This document shows, one piece after another, positions 55,421-64,000 of a stretch of DNA of 64,000 nt. The stretch lies in the NCBI RefSeq assembly GCF_963855985.1, contig NC_087104.1, forward strand, positions 9,982,001 through 10,046,000, written 5' to 3'. The translations under genes were made by a program, and so were the position numbers. Numbering within the stretch: position 1 is the stretch's first letter; the number at the start of each line of letters is the position of its first letter. Source of the stretch: Ostrinia nubilalis. Lineage: Eukaryota; Arthropoda; Insecta; Lepidoptera; Crambidae. The notes beneath the pieces were generated by a model that searched no databases, was not told the origin of the DNA, and worked only from the letters and a program-made list of their open reading frames with translations.

Positions 55421-55854
55421 TATCTTAGCAAAATATGTCCACTTATTAACATAGCGTAGCCCCTTGTTCGCACTGCAAACACGTTGAGCTAACTCAAAAT
55501 TGCGCCACGGCACGCTAAGATTTTTAAAACTTCGAACTGAGTTGGCGCAATTGCGCCTGTGTTCCCCATATCCTCGTGATATTTTTATTCTGTGGCAGTA
55601 CGTCTAATTTTCCTCGTAAGCACAAGTCATTGACCCGTGAAAGCCTCTGAGTTCACGAGTTCAAATTTTTTTAGCGAAAATGTACTTTTCATTTTCCAAA
55701 TTAAATGGCATCGCTTGCATTTCTACGTTTTGTTTTTTGCGTAAAATTATTTCAGCTAGTATACTTTGATATTTTTAAGTTATTGAAACATTGTAATATT
55801 TCATAAGAAAATGGACAAAATGATGAAAAGTGTTTTCCGTTAAGGTTGATATAC
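55421..55854. other. No gene seen
   Basis: A diverged inverted pair around 55495-55555 (AACTCAAAATTGCGCCA / TGAGTTGGCGCAATTGCGCC) may be a decayed MITE. Confidence 0.4.
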
Positions 55855-55857
55855 TTA

Positions 55858-55971
55858 GGCTGAGTTGCACCACCTAACTTTGATGAGGACGTCAAAAAAC
55901 TGTTAAACTCCATACAAAAAACGCCAGTTATCCTTACAGTTACGATCAAAGTAAGGTGGTGCAACTCAGCC
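55858..55971. mobile_element. Harbinger-type MITE (GGCTGAGTTGCACC family)
   Basis: GGCTGAGTTGCACCACCTAA / AAGGTGGTGCAACTCAGCC, TTA on both sides (55855-55857, 55972-55974). The interior is in inverse orientation relative to 29551. Confidence 0.88.
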
Positions 55972-55974
55972 TTA

Positions 55975-56344
55975 AAGATACTACGTTTTTCGATGGGTGG
56001 TGTGGTGAGATGAACACTTTGAATGGGACTTAACGTATTTTTGCCCCCGGCGGAATTTTACCCACCAATATTAGCTATCATTGTAGCCCAATACATGAAC
56101 CAGGACAGGCACCTTTCTAATTTTACACTATGTATTTTCAACTCAATTCAGGTTATATACGACGTCTAGACGATAGTTAATGTCTATATTAGTTAGGTTG
56201 GAAGATAAAACGGACGGGAGAGTTCCATGTCCTTATAAATTACAGAATGTCTGGATTTAGTAGATATTTCATGCAAATCCACGTTTCACTTTCACTGAGA
56301 TTTAGCAGTTTGAGTTATTAGGATCGCATAGTTTTGAGAGTCGT
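55975..56344. other. No gene seen
   Basis: No feature recognised. Confidence 0.4.
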
Positions 56345-56622
56345 AATAAAATATGAATATTTTGAACTGGCTGCTTGCATTTTACGTTTGATAATTAAAA
56401 GTAATTAAGTTTTTAAGACAAAGCCTCTTTGATTTAGTAGTATGAGAGTGAGATTTGCTCGTGGAGGCACGTTCGTTCGTTCGTTCGTTCGAACGCAATA
56501 AAATACGAGGGTTTTGAAGTGGCTGCTTGCATTTTGCGTTTGATAATTAAAAGTAATTAAGTTTTTAAGACAATGCCTCTTTGATTTAGTAGTATGACAG
56601 TGAGATTTGCTCGCGGAGGCAC
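56345..56622. repeat. 126-bp tandem duplication with a (GTTC)n spacer
   Basis: 56345-56470 and 56497-56622 match closely (CTGGCTGCTTGCATTTT-type, AATTAAAAGTAATTAAG, CCTCTTTGATTTAGTAGTAT). The 26-bp spacer is GTTC repeats. Confidence 0.88.
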
Positions 56623-57373
56623 AGTCAGCGTCAAATATGTAGTTCGTGACACCGAAAGTAGCCAAAGAGTTCGCAACACGTCTTTGTCTTTGACATAAGG
56701 TTCTTCTGTCAACTTTTTGACCACTTGAGACAGGCCCGGCCGACTTTGTAGGCAGCGCCGTGGACTTTAATAGGTGGGCTGCTAAGTGTGTTCCCCGATC
56801 CAAAAAAAATTCTTATAAGGATTTTCTCAAACGACAACACTTAAGTCATTTGTCAGTTTGTCGGTGATTAATTTGTCACAAGTTTCAAAATATAAAAACG
56901 GCTATTCAAAGATTTTCGTGTTAATCTTTATCTATTGTGATAATAATGTTTTATCATCCTGTTGGAGATATTGTCTAGTGTGATTGTGAGATACAGACTC
57001 AGTAGTGCTCTAGTAGGTATTTAAGTTTGGAGACAGTGACTTTTTATCTAGTGTTTTAGTTTAAGTCACGAGACATCATATTTAATAAAGAGAATAATGT
57101 GTTTCTAATTGTTTTGAGTATCATTTTCTTCATCTTATTGACGGGCTTAGTTACCTCTGAAAAGTTTTTGCATTAATTAAAAATAATGGTAGAACATAAA
57201 ATCAGTGACATAATATTATGTCATTGATTTTATGTCATGATAATAAGTTAGTACCAAAGTCACTCACTAGATGGCGTTAAGAAAAGTCCAGTTTTTTTTT
57301 AGGGAGTCGCCGTTCTTCTCGTCAGAGTAAATATATTCTTTGACTTGAGGTGTCACGAACTATTTGACGGTAC
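56622..57373. mobile_element. Probable decayed CAGTCAGCGTCAAATA element
   Basis: The left edge CAGTCAGCGTCAAATATG with TTCGTGACACC and the right edge GGTGTCACGAACTATTTGACGG are inverse. No transposase in the 750-bp interior, which may include other DNA. Confidence 0.45.
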
Positions 57374-57664
57374 ATGATAGGTACAGCCCCTACTGGGTTC
57401 GAGTACAGATTTGATACGCATAAGTTTTAAAGTCAAGCTACTCGTATACTCGTAATAATTAATCAGATTTTTTTTTAAATGAAAGTTCCGTGCTTCTAGA
57501 GACACTTCAATCTACCAGTCCGAATTGATCCATGTCTGACGTCTATGACGGTAAATTACCTGTCTGACACCAGTGTCATGACTTTATTATTACTCAATCG
57601 ATAGAAGGTAACAAGCTTTTCAAATTGCGTAAAACGAAGAAAGTTTTCGCTACTTTATGTCGTA
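57374..57664. other. Upstream region of the small exon
   Basis: No repeat recognised. Could include a promoter or 5' leader for the exon at 57665, but no core promoter element is clear. Confidence 0.35.
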
Positions 57665-57769
57665 ATGTGGCTCCCCGCCGCCACTGTGTTTCTAATTTTA
57701 CCTCTGGCTCTATATTTTACTTCTAACTCTGAAAGGGAAATTAAACAACAAGCAGCAAACACAGCGTCG
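57665..57769 (+). CDS. Putative first coding exon with signal-peptide-like sequence
   Basis: The ATG at 57665 opens 35 codons that begin MWLPAATVFLILPLALYF and end at TCG followed by GTAAGT (57770), a consensus 5' splice donor in phase 0. The first 18 residues form a hydrophobic segment typical of a signal peptide or membrane anchor; the rest (SNSEREIKQQAANTAS) is polar. Two readings are possible. It may be exon 1 of a secreted or membrane protein whose later exons are not identified. Or it may lie in a 5' leader spliced to the acceptor at 58873, in which case it would form a 42-residue upstream frame that ends after MTKNVGY. No family recognised. Short and unconfirmed. Confidence 0.4.
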
Positions 57770-58873
57770 GTAAGTTGTAATTAAAAAACTTAATAACTTA
57801 TCTCACTAAGTAGCTCTAAGCTGCAACTCTCCCTGGACAACCGTAACTTTGCAATAAAAGAGCGAAATTGCAAACAGTTGTGCTTAAAGAATAGTAGGTA
57901 GGTAATTATCTTGGTAAATGAACGGCTCGCATTGAGGTGCTTAATTTTTAGTTATACCTTTTACACATGAAACAAAGAACAAAGAACTTTTTACTCATAG
58001 TCCGTTTTAAAAGTCCCTATACTTTTCTTCTCGTACCACTTGTCATGTTTAAAGTTAGGGTTGGTTTTGATTTCGTTAATGGATGTCGACATTTAAAAGA
58101 TTTGTCTGTTAGATATTTTGTAACTTCGTGTATATGCTTAATGCCTTACAAATGTAATCGACCTTGCAAAGCCATTAAAAGGATCCTCGCCCTAATGTTT
58201 GATATTTTCTGTGTCTACGTTGGTAATAAACTTATCCTTATTATTTATTTTCTTACCCACAATATATCTCTCGACCATCTAGCAACCTTTAGTACCTCGA
58301 GGGAAAACTTCTACCCCATTAACTACTTCGAAGCCAAACCCAACAAATAAACCACAAACGAGAAGCCACAAAGCTCTAACAATTCTTTCGCCACTAGTCT
58401 TTAGAACAATTCACCTTTAACCATTCGATTTAGTTTAGACCGTCATTCACCTGGAAATTCAATTTGGCGCGGTTTCATGATTTCCGGGGATTTACCGCGA
58501 CCGCAAATAAACAAACGATTTGCTTTAATTGCGAAGTAACTGCGGAACACGGGATAATCGCGGGTAGGACGAGAATCTGAATGAATTAGAGCAGTGATTT
58601 TAGTATGTTTAGTTTTTGTGATTTCAGCGTAAATTCATCTTTTCTCTTACTAAAACTTGTGTGTTTGTTGCGTTTAGTTAATTGTCATTCCTGCAGGCAT
58701 AATCAAATGCATTCTATTTTACTTGTCATATCTAGCTATTCATACGTGTCTCATAAATTTCAGTAAACAACTCAATGAGATCAATTATAAATGATATGAA
58801 ACAACAAACTTTTAGCTTTCCAAATTACTATCTTATCTTCAAACGCATCTAACAGTACCCTTTTCTTTTCCAG
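57770..58873 (+). other. Probable intron; no other gene seen
   Basis: Runs from the GTAAGT donor to TTTTCTTTTCCAG. A 127-codon frame at 57967-58350 has neither domain nor codon bias and I do not accept it as a gene. Confidence 0.4.
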
Positions 58874-59186
58874 ATGACCAAAAATGTGGGATACTAGTGT
58901 CAGTGCGAGTGCCAAAGTGTAGTGCCAATGTGAATCATGGGGTGTACGCCAAGCATGCTCTTGGACCACAAGAGCCGTCGCCGGGACAGCGCCGGTTCTC
59001 AGGAGGCTGCCTTGGCCAAGGTAGCCCCAACACCGGTGTGCAACAAGGCTGTCCAAGCAGCCAGGGCTCCCAGGGCGTCCCTGGAGTCTGATGGCTTCAG
59101 CGTCCAGCTGTCCAACAAGAAGGACAGCTATGTGTCGCAAATGGGCAACAATTTTGCGACGCAGCTGCACATTAAGAGGATATCGG
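58874..59186 (+). CDS. Exon opening a likely N-myristoylated protein (MGCTPS...), partial
   Basis: Strong splice signals on both sides: TTTTCTTTTCCAG before 58874 and GGTAAGATT after 59186. Coding begins at the ATG at 58937; upstream in the exon are short upstream frames and in-frame stops, so this ATG is the first usable start in its frame. It yields 83 codons plus one base (phase 1). The protein starts MGCTPSMLLDHKSRRRDSAG. Gly2 with Ser6 fits the N-myristoylation consensus, and Cys3 could be palmitoylated, suggesting membrane attachment. The remainder is basic and Ser/Ala-rich. GC-rich third positions stand out from the surroundings and support real coding. The gene must continue beyond the window. 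MGCxPS starts occur in several signalling proteins (for example PDE8), but I cannot assign a family. Confidence 0.72.
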
Positions 59187-59600
59187 GTAAGATTCTTTTG
59201 TCATTGGCGTATCTAGGGAAATTTTCGGAGTTCGGGTAGGGGATACAATTAATATCTTAAAGATACATATTCTATTTTTGAGATTTCTGGGGTGGGCACT
59301 AGACCATTCTGGAGTGGGTCCGAACCACACATCACAATGCACTCGCTGTTTTAGACCTTAATGACCTTAGGTTGTTCATAGGACTATTTTAATAGGGTGA
59401 AAATGAAACGATTTTTTCGTATAATACATACTCGTAGTATAATAATTTCGCCACGTGCTACGTACTGCTAGAATAAAATAATGTAGGGTTTAATTCACTA
59501 TAATGAGTGGATTGAGCGGACATAATTGTATAGGTAAACTATTTGGTGAAAATAAAATACGTACATACTTGTACTTTTAACGAGGAGAGAGTGTTGAACT
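59187..59600 (+). other. Start of the downstream intron; nothing else seen
   Basis: No repeat or exon recognised before the polyadenylation region of the minus-strand gene. Confidence 0.4.
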
Positions 59601-59601
59601 C

Positions 59602-59607
59602 TTTATT
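59602..59607 (-). promoter_or_regulatory. Polyadenylation signal AATAAA
   Basis: On the minus strand AATAAA lies 10 bases beyond the stop codon at 59617-59619 of the repeat-protein gene. The sequence after it (GAGTTC, then GT-rich downstream) is compatible with cleavage shortly afterwards. Confidence 0.65.
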
Positions 59608-59616
59608 TCAATTACG

Positions 59617-60537
59617 TTACATTGTGTGGTACATCTTTTCGAAAAAGTTAAGAATTCTTAAGAAACGTCGCTCGGGTTTTTTACTGTCTTCGTTATTATT
59701 GCCTCTATTATCCGTAAAATATTGAATGTTATTGCCCATGTTTATCATTTTAACTAAATTTAAATAATTTTCCTTTTGGTTTTGTGATTTTTCATCTGTG
59801 TTCCGGCGGACTTTTTCTTTAGCTCGTAGCGCTGCATCGTCATTACCAGCTGCATTATCGCCTGCATTATCGTCTGCATTATCGTCGGCATTATCGGCTG
59901 CATTATCGTCTGCATTATCGCCTGCATTATCGTCTGCATTATCATCTGCATTATCACCTGCATTATCACCTGCATTATCGTCTGCATTATCGTCTGCATT
60001 ATGGCCTGAATTATCGCCTGCATTATCGCCTGCATTATCGTCTGCATTATCATCTGCATTATCAGCTGCATTATCACCTGCATTATCAGCTGTTTCATTT
60101 CCGTCAACTGGAGCATCGCTCCCATCTACATTACTATTACTATTAGCAGTTTCGGTTTCGTCTGGTTTATGCATTTCCTCTTCACTAACAACCGGTGTAG
60201 CTTCTGTCTCTAATTCAGCAAATAAGAGCTTTTGATCTTCTAATGAATCTTCATCAAAAGCGCCAGGATTATTTTGTACTACATCCTGAACAATTTTTGT
60301 AACTATCCTTTCCATAGAAGCTTTTTGACATCTATAAGGTCTTTTATAAGGACAATATTGCAATCGTTTGAATGATGCAATGTTTTCTAATATTGTCTTT
60401 AGTTTATCAAGTTCTATTTCTTGAGGCATTTTATATTGTTGCCAGTTGTTTATGAAATATGATGAAGGAACTTTCTGTCGAGATTTGGTTGTTCGTCTTG
60501 CTGTTTTACTTATTACGAGGCACGCTGCGACACATAT
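59617..60537 (-). CDS. Exon 2 of a secreted acidic [GAD]-D-N-A repeat protein
   Basis: Together with 61272-61292 this encodes about 313 residues. The acceptor TTCTTTTAG lies just before 60537. The exon opens ICVAACLVISKTA, completing a signal peptide begun in exon 1; cleavage is likely near residue 20 (KTA|RR). The predicted mature part has a basic start, a helix-rich stretch with CPYKRPYRC (Cys about 70 and 77), an acidic region (residues about 100-155), about 21 four-residue units of [G/A/D]-D-N-A (about 156-240), and a tail ending NFFEKMYHTM. AATAAA follows the stop within 10 bases. An internal ATG at 60429 would give 270 residues without signal peptide. No known family; Asp-rich repeats could bind cations, which is speculation. 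It lies opposite to, and inside the probable intron of, the MGCTPS gene. Confidence 0.72.
   Translation of the reverse strand: MCVAACLVISKTARRTTKSRQKVPSSYFINNWQQYKMPQEIELDKLKTILENIASFKRLQYCPYKRPYRCQKASMERIVTKIVQDVVQNNPGAFDEDSLEDQKLLFAELETEATPVVSEEEMHKPDETETANSNSNVDGSDAPVDGNETADNAGDNAADNADDNADDNAGDNAGDNSGHNADDNADDNAGDNAGDNADDNADDNAGDNADDNAADNADDNADDNAGDNAAGNDDAALRAKEKVRRNTDEKSQNQKENYLNLVKMINMGNNIQYFTDNRGNNNEDSKKPERRFLRILNFFEKMYHTM
59838..60090 (-). repeat. 12-bp coding minisatellite
   Basis: About 21 units of GATAATGC(A/C)G(G/A/C)-type sequence, all in frame, coding GDNA, DDNA or ADNA. Variation is mostly at the first residue of each unit. On the opposite strand the array gives a spurious SALS/PALS frame. 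Confidence 0.9.
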
Positions 60538-61271
60538 CTAAAAGAACATGGAAAAATGTAAGATCAAGTTATCTACGGCTATCAATCAGTTCGAAAAAAT
60601 ACGTTTGGCTCGTTTTACTACCACTTGAAGGGTTAAAGGGGCTAATTTTATAACCCTCTCGCTTGGAAAAGCCAACACCTGACCCAGCGATTGCCGTGTC
60701 GCGTCGGTTCGGCGCCGTTCGGTGACGTCTGGCGCCGCGCCGCCGGCCCCTGGCATCGCAACGCACCGCATGTCAGATTGTAATTATAAAAATACGAAAG
60801 TAACTTTATCTGTGATATATTTTCGCGTCAATTTTGGTGGAGAGAAACCGTATCTGTGGTCTAGTGAGACCTAGAGGACCCGGGTAAAATTTTTAGGGGG
60901 GCCAAATTGTCACTAAGATAACACCAATGTCAACTCTAGGGGTTTAAGCCTTAGTGGGGGCAATAAAATTGTCATCAATAGAACACCAATGTCTACTTCT
61001 GTTTTGTCCTAAATTACCATAAAACATCTTTGATGTCTTGATAATAAACCTCTATCAGGTATTAAATTTTGTTTGTCAGATCTTATTCTTACAACTCGAC
61101 GCAGCGCTACGCGACGCTACGTGATTTTGTCGTAGCATGAATTTGGTGTGACGCTTTCATACAATTTGGCTTCATAAGCCATGTTCATATTTTGTTCATT
61201 GACAGGTTTTCTATTATATTCGGAGTGAAGCTTAAGAAAAATAATCCCAATTAAATTGAAATAATACTCAC
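60538..61271 (-). other. Intron of the repeat-protein gene
   Basis: 734 bases from GTGAGT (61271 downward) to TTCTTTTAG (ending 60538). It contains a GC-rich, CpG-rich patch at 60680-60775 and, on the minus strand, TATAAAA at 60646-60652, which might mark an alternative promoter. 60895-61010 has a diverged direct repeat (AACACCAATGTC twice). Confidence 0.6.
60646..60652 (-). promoter_or_regulatory. Possible TATA box
   Basis: The minus strand reads GGGTTATAAAATTAG, 109 bases before exon 2, next to a GC-rich stretch. It could drive a shorter transcript translated from 60429, or be coincidental. Confidence 0.25.
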
Positions 61272-61292
61272 AAATATCAGGTTTAATTTCAT
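61272..61292 (-). CDS. Exon 1 (coding part) of the repeat-protein gene
   Basis: Minus-strand ATGAAATTAAACCTGATATTT codes MKLNLIF and is followed by GTGAGTATT, a good donor in phase 0. Joined to exon 2 it gives MKLNLIFICVAACLVISKTA, a textbook signal peptide with basic n-region, hydrophobic core and small residues before cleavage. This fit, found independently of the long frame, is the main evidence for the two-exon model. The 5' untranslated region upstream (GAAGGCAGCAAG before the ATG) has no clear TATA box. Confidence 0.68.
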
Positions 61293-61905
61293 CTTGCTGC
61301 CTTCGTATTCCGACAGTTCTTGAAAGAGGTATGGTTAATTGGAATTTACGCGAATAGCTAACACGTTTCGTAATTAATGTCTCTTGTAATTTAAAATTAC
61401 GGCTATAATTTGGATGTAAGCGTGAAATCCTTTCTTAAAGGTACCTACCTCAGAACATTAGACCATTTCTAAGCGCTCCGGCCATACATTTTTCTATATC
61501 TTTATGTGATGAATTCTTTGGAAAGTAAGTTTCATCAACAATATCTACTAATAGGTACAGTCTTCCAAAAACCTCTACTTATTTACTTAATACCCTACTT
61601 AGAATTCCGCCGTCGCACGAGTCACTATTTCACCTTTAAAGACAAGTGCGAATTTAAGTGAGTTGCTCCGCAGACTCGCTAAGCGCTTGGAAGCTTCTCC
61701 AGCAATTAATGAACATGCCTTGATTACCCTGGCTAATTCGCTTCTAGTCTCAATAGGATTAACACCTTAGAAGTTTAAAATTAAAAAATACATTCCCAAA
61801 AAGTCGACAGTATTGAAGAAATTACTCGTAATTTTTTAAGCCGCGAATTAGGTACTTTAGTGCCATATTTAATTTATTTGTCTATCAAAACTATCTATGT
61901 GTATT
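61293..61905. other. Upstream region of the repeat-protein gene; no other gene
   Basis: Expected to hold its promoter. No strong core element identified and no repeats recognised. Confidence 0.35.
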
Positions 61906-61909
61906 TTAA

Positions 61910-62011
61910 CCCTTAACCAGGCTCAAAAAAGTCATTAGTTTTCAACCGTAATCTTCACAGCATAAAGTTCAGATTGATGTGAGCTCTAATTAACCAAGGC
62001 CTGGTTAAGGG
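61910..62011. mobile_element. piggyBac-type MITE
   Basis: CCCTTAACCAGGC / GCCTGGTTAAGGG with TTAA on both sides (61906-61909, 62012-62015). TTAA target and CCC/GGG ends are diagnostic of the piggyBac superfamily. 102 bp. Confidence 0.8.
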
Positions 62012-62015
62012 TTAA

Positions 62016-62479
62016 AAAAATGTAACTTACGTTTGATCGTCTAAAACCGGTGTAACTCTTTATAACACAGTGTTGTATAGCAATAATCTATGAGCTTCGA
62101 AATTGCCTAGACAATTACAAAAGGCGTAGGCATTGATGGATCAAACAAAAGGGTGAATGTACTTCGGTTGGCTGAGATTATCCCAGTTCTGCAAAATATA
62201 GGAAGGATTTGTTATTCAAGTTATTTAGAAAGGTCTAATATTTAGAATCTGATGTACATTTTCCATATTTGTAGCTTGCATGAATCATCTATCTAAATCT
62301 TTGCCAAAAATTGAGATTATAGCGAACTTGTGTTAATTTAGAGACTATTAAATTATTTAAAATAAAATAAGATAAATTAAGCACTTTCTAAGACACAATT
62401 TAGTAAATATTTTTTACATGAATTACACTCTGAAATCAATTTGTCACCTCTTTCACTGAAGATGCGTGTAATAATTGTG
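62016..62479. other. No gene seen
   Basis: AT-rich; nothing recognised. Confidence 0.4.
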
Positions 62480-62482
62480 TAA

Positions 62483-62600
62483 GGCAAAGTTGCACTACTT
62501 AACTTTAACCGTAACTATAACGATAAAAGGTGCTTTTTGTATGTAGTTTGACAGACTTTTGATGTTTGTTAAAGTTAAAGTAAAATGCTGCAACCCAGCC
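62483..62600. mobile_element. Harbinger-type MITE (GGCTGAGTTGCACC family), diverged
   Basis: GGCAAAGTTGCACTACTTAA / AAATGCTGCAACCCAGCC with TAA on both sides (62480-62482, 62601-62603). Confidence 0.8.
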
Positions 62601-62603
62601 TAA

Positions 62604-62928
62604 ATGTAACAAATGTGTATTTTGTTACAAATTCACGCAACGTATAAACTTTTGCAAGCGTAGCAATTAATTTAGACTCCCCCGTAACAAAGCCATGGGA
62701 TTACCTTGCCAATCACCTGTATGGGGTAACCGCCCCATGTTTTATTTATATCACGTGACGCCTGGAGTCATGATATAGCGTTCTTGTGTGGGGTGTCAGA
62801 GGCGTGCGTTGCATGCATCCTAGGCAATTAAAGCAGGCGACAAATTTTTGAATTAAGTATTGGCACATTGTCAATAATAATAATCATAGGCTGGAACTTT
62901 AGTAAGTACCTACTTCCTTACCTGGGTA
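62604..62928. other. No gene seen
   Basis: No feature recognised. Confidence 0.4.
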
Positions 62929-62930
62929 TA

Positions 62931-63398
62931 CAGGGTGGAATTTTGTAATGCCACCTGGGGGAAAGTACTCTTAATATTGTAGATAGAAAATTTTTCTCAA
63001 AGAAAACATTCCTTTATTTTTGAAAAGAAATAGAACTGCATTCAAAGATTTCCGAAAATTTTTCGAAAATTTACCACCATACTACCTATACAATTTTCGG
63101 TAAATAATTACAATTATTTAAGATTTCATGGTTTTCCTTTCATTTGATTTATCAAGTTTCTTAGAGAGATTTTATACTTATACTTAACCCTAACGATTGA
63201 TGCAATAAAATACAGGGTGTAATTTTTAACAGATTTGAAATGGTTCCATTCTCGGGTCTGGCAAGCAAATTTTTGGAAATCTTTGAATACAGTTCTGTTT
63301 CTTTTCAAAAATAAAGGAAAGTTTTCTTTGAGTAAAATGTTCTATCTACCGTATTAAGAGTACCTTCCCTCCAGGTGGCATTACAAAATTCTACCCTG
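62931..63398. mobile_element. Tc1/mariner-type MITE (CAGGGTGGAA family)
   Basis: CAGGGTGGAATTTTGTAATG / CATTACAAAATTCTACCCTG, TA on both sides (62929-62930, 63399-63400). 468 bp; the fullest copy in the window. Confidence 0.88.
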
Positions 63399-63614
63399 TA
63401 TGTATACTGCTTACCGGGGAATAGGTGTCAGACATTTTGAGACATCATAGACAATAATAGACATGGCTTGTAGGTTTTGCTTCGCACTTAAACAGACAAT
63501 CGAAGTACTTTCAAATCTGTATTCTTCTGGGTATAAAAAGTGATTTCTTATCACTTTGTGTCCTATCTAAGAAACTCGAACTCCGACTTCCATTAGGTCC
63601 ACATTAATGCTGCT

Positions 63615-63685
63615 AGCGTAGTAAAAACGCTTTTAAAAGCCTACTTGTAAAAATAAATGACTATTATTAGTTTTTATGAGGGACT
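63615..63685 (+). mobile_element. Diverged LINE 3' tail
   Basis: CGCTTTTAAAAGCCTACTTG and TAAAAATAAATGACTATT resemble the terminal 60 bp of the tails at 52099 and 53656. Confidence 0.5.
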
Positions 63686-63743
63686 CGATATAATTTTATC
63701 GTTTCACTATAGCGATCTTAAATCGATATAAATGCCACGCTAA

Positions 63744-63866
63744 GACCCGTTTCCACCAAGGTGGAGCGCGGAGCAGAGAAGTTTTTTCAGATTTCTTGGT
63801 TTCCTGAATAATGATTGGTTATTCAAAACATTTCACCGCTCAGCTCCGCCATAGTGGAAACCGGAC
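63744..63866. mobile_element. MITE related to the GGCCCG family
   Basis: GACCCGTTTCCACCAAGGTG / ATAGTGGAAACCGGAC with CGCTCAGCTCCGCC-type inner words; TAA before, TTA after. Relative of the element at 20514-21035. Confidence 0.6.
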
Positions 63867-64000
63867 TTTACTTACATTATTTTTGTCATGTTAGCCCTTC
63901 ACTGCAGTATATTTTACTTGACAATATCCCTTTATTTATCAAAACAAACAGAATAATGGTTTCATTTTCACGTCCAATTAGCTCTCGGTTTGTATTTTAA

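Noticed and set aside
57967..58350. 127-codon plus-strand frame
   Set aside because: No codon bias, domain or splice context; lies between the two accepted exons, probably intronic.
58781..59170. 129-codon minus-strand frame opposite the MGCTPS exon
   Set aside because: The plus strand has consensus splice sites on both sides and a plausible start; the minus frame has neither.
59798..60235. 145-codon plus-strand SALS/PALS frame
   Set aside because: Antisense shadow of the [GAD]-D-N-A repeat, which has splice, signal-peptide and polyA support on the other strand.

Overview
The window looks like intergenic and intronic nuclear DNA from a moth or butterfly (Lepidoptera). It is AT-rich and host exons are sparse. 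It is packed with repeats of kinds I associate with lepidopteran genomes: Lep1-type Helitrons with TCC starts and CTAG ends, tRNA-headed SINEs, RTE-like 3' ends coding a GRPPTRWTDDLVKVAG-type C-terminus, and Harbinger, hAT, Tc1/mariner and piggyBac MITEs. No bacterial or organellar features, rRNA genes or CRISPR arrays were seen. Species cannot be read from the sequence.

Layout. 0-9 kb: a 1.1-kb mariner-type foldback, SINE and LINE tails, then a minus-strand non-LTR retrotransposon (4.29-8.53 kb) split by a 1.7-kb element with perfect 100-bp inverted repeats. 9-17 kb: retroelement fragments, a Helitron and an internally duplicated repeat. 17.2-20.0 kb: a long inverted repeat whose centre holds a non-autonomous LTR retrotransposon with identical LTRs and a multiplied primer-binding region. 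20-30 kb: MITEs, nested insertions, RTE tails and a minus-strand LINE (26.7-28.9 kb) split by a Mutator-like element carrying a GC-rich palindrome and a TGCTTGC satellite. 30-57 kb: many small MITEs, SINEs, tandem duplications and a second large inverted-repeat element (43.6-44.9 kb), separated by stretches without recognisable genes.

Host genes appear mainly in the last 7 kb. On the plus strand there is a small signal-peptide-like exon with a consensus donor (57665-57769). It is followed by a well-formed exon (acceptor 58873, donor 59187) whose ATG opens a protein beginning MGCTPS, a likely N-myristoylation signal. On the minus strand, inside what would be the intron after that exon, lies a two-exon gene (59617-61292). 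Its short first exon and the start of exon 2 together make a signal peptide, and the rest encodes an acidic protein with about 21 four-residue [GAD]-D-N-A repeats. I recognise no family for it, and it is the best candidate here for something undescribed.

Elsewhere the interest is in transposon structure: several insertions can be dated relative to each other because the interrupted sequence rejoins exactly when the insertion and one target-site copy are removed.
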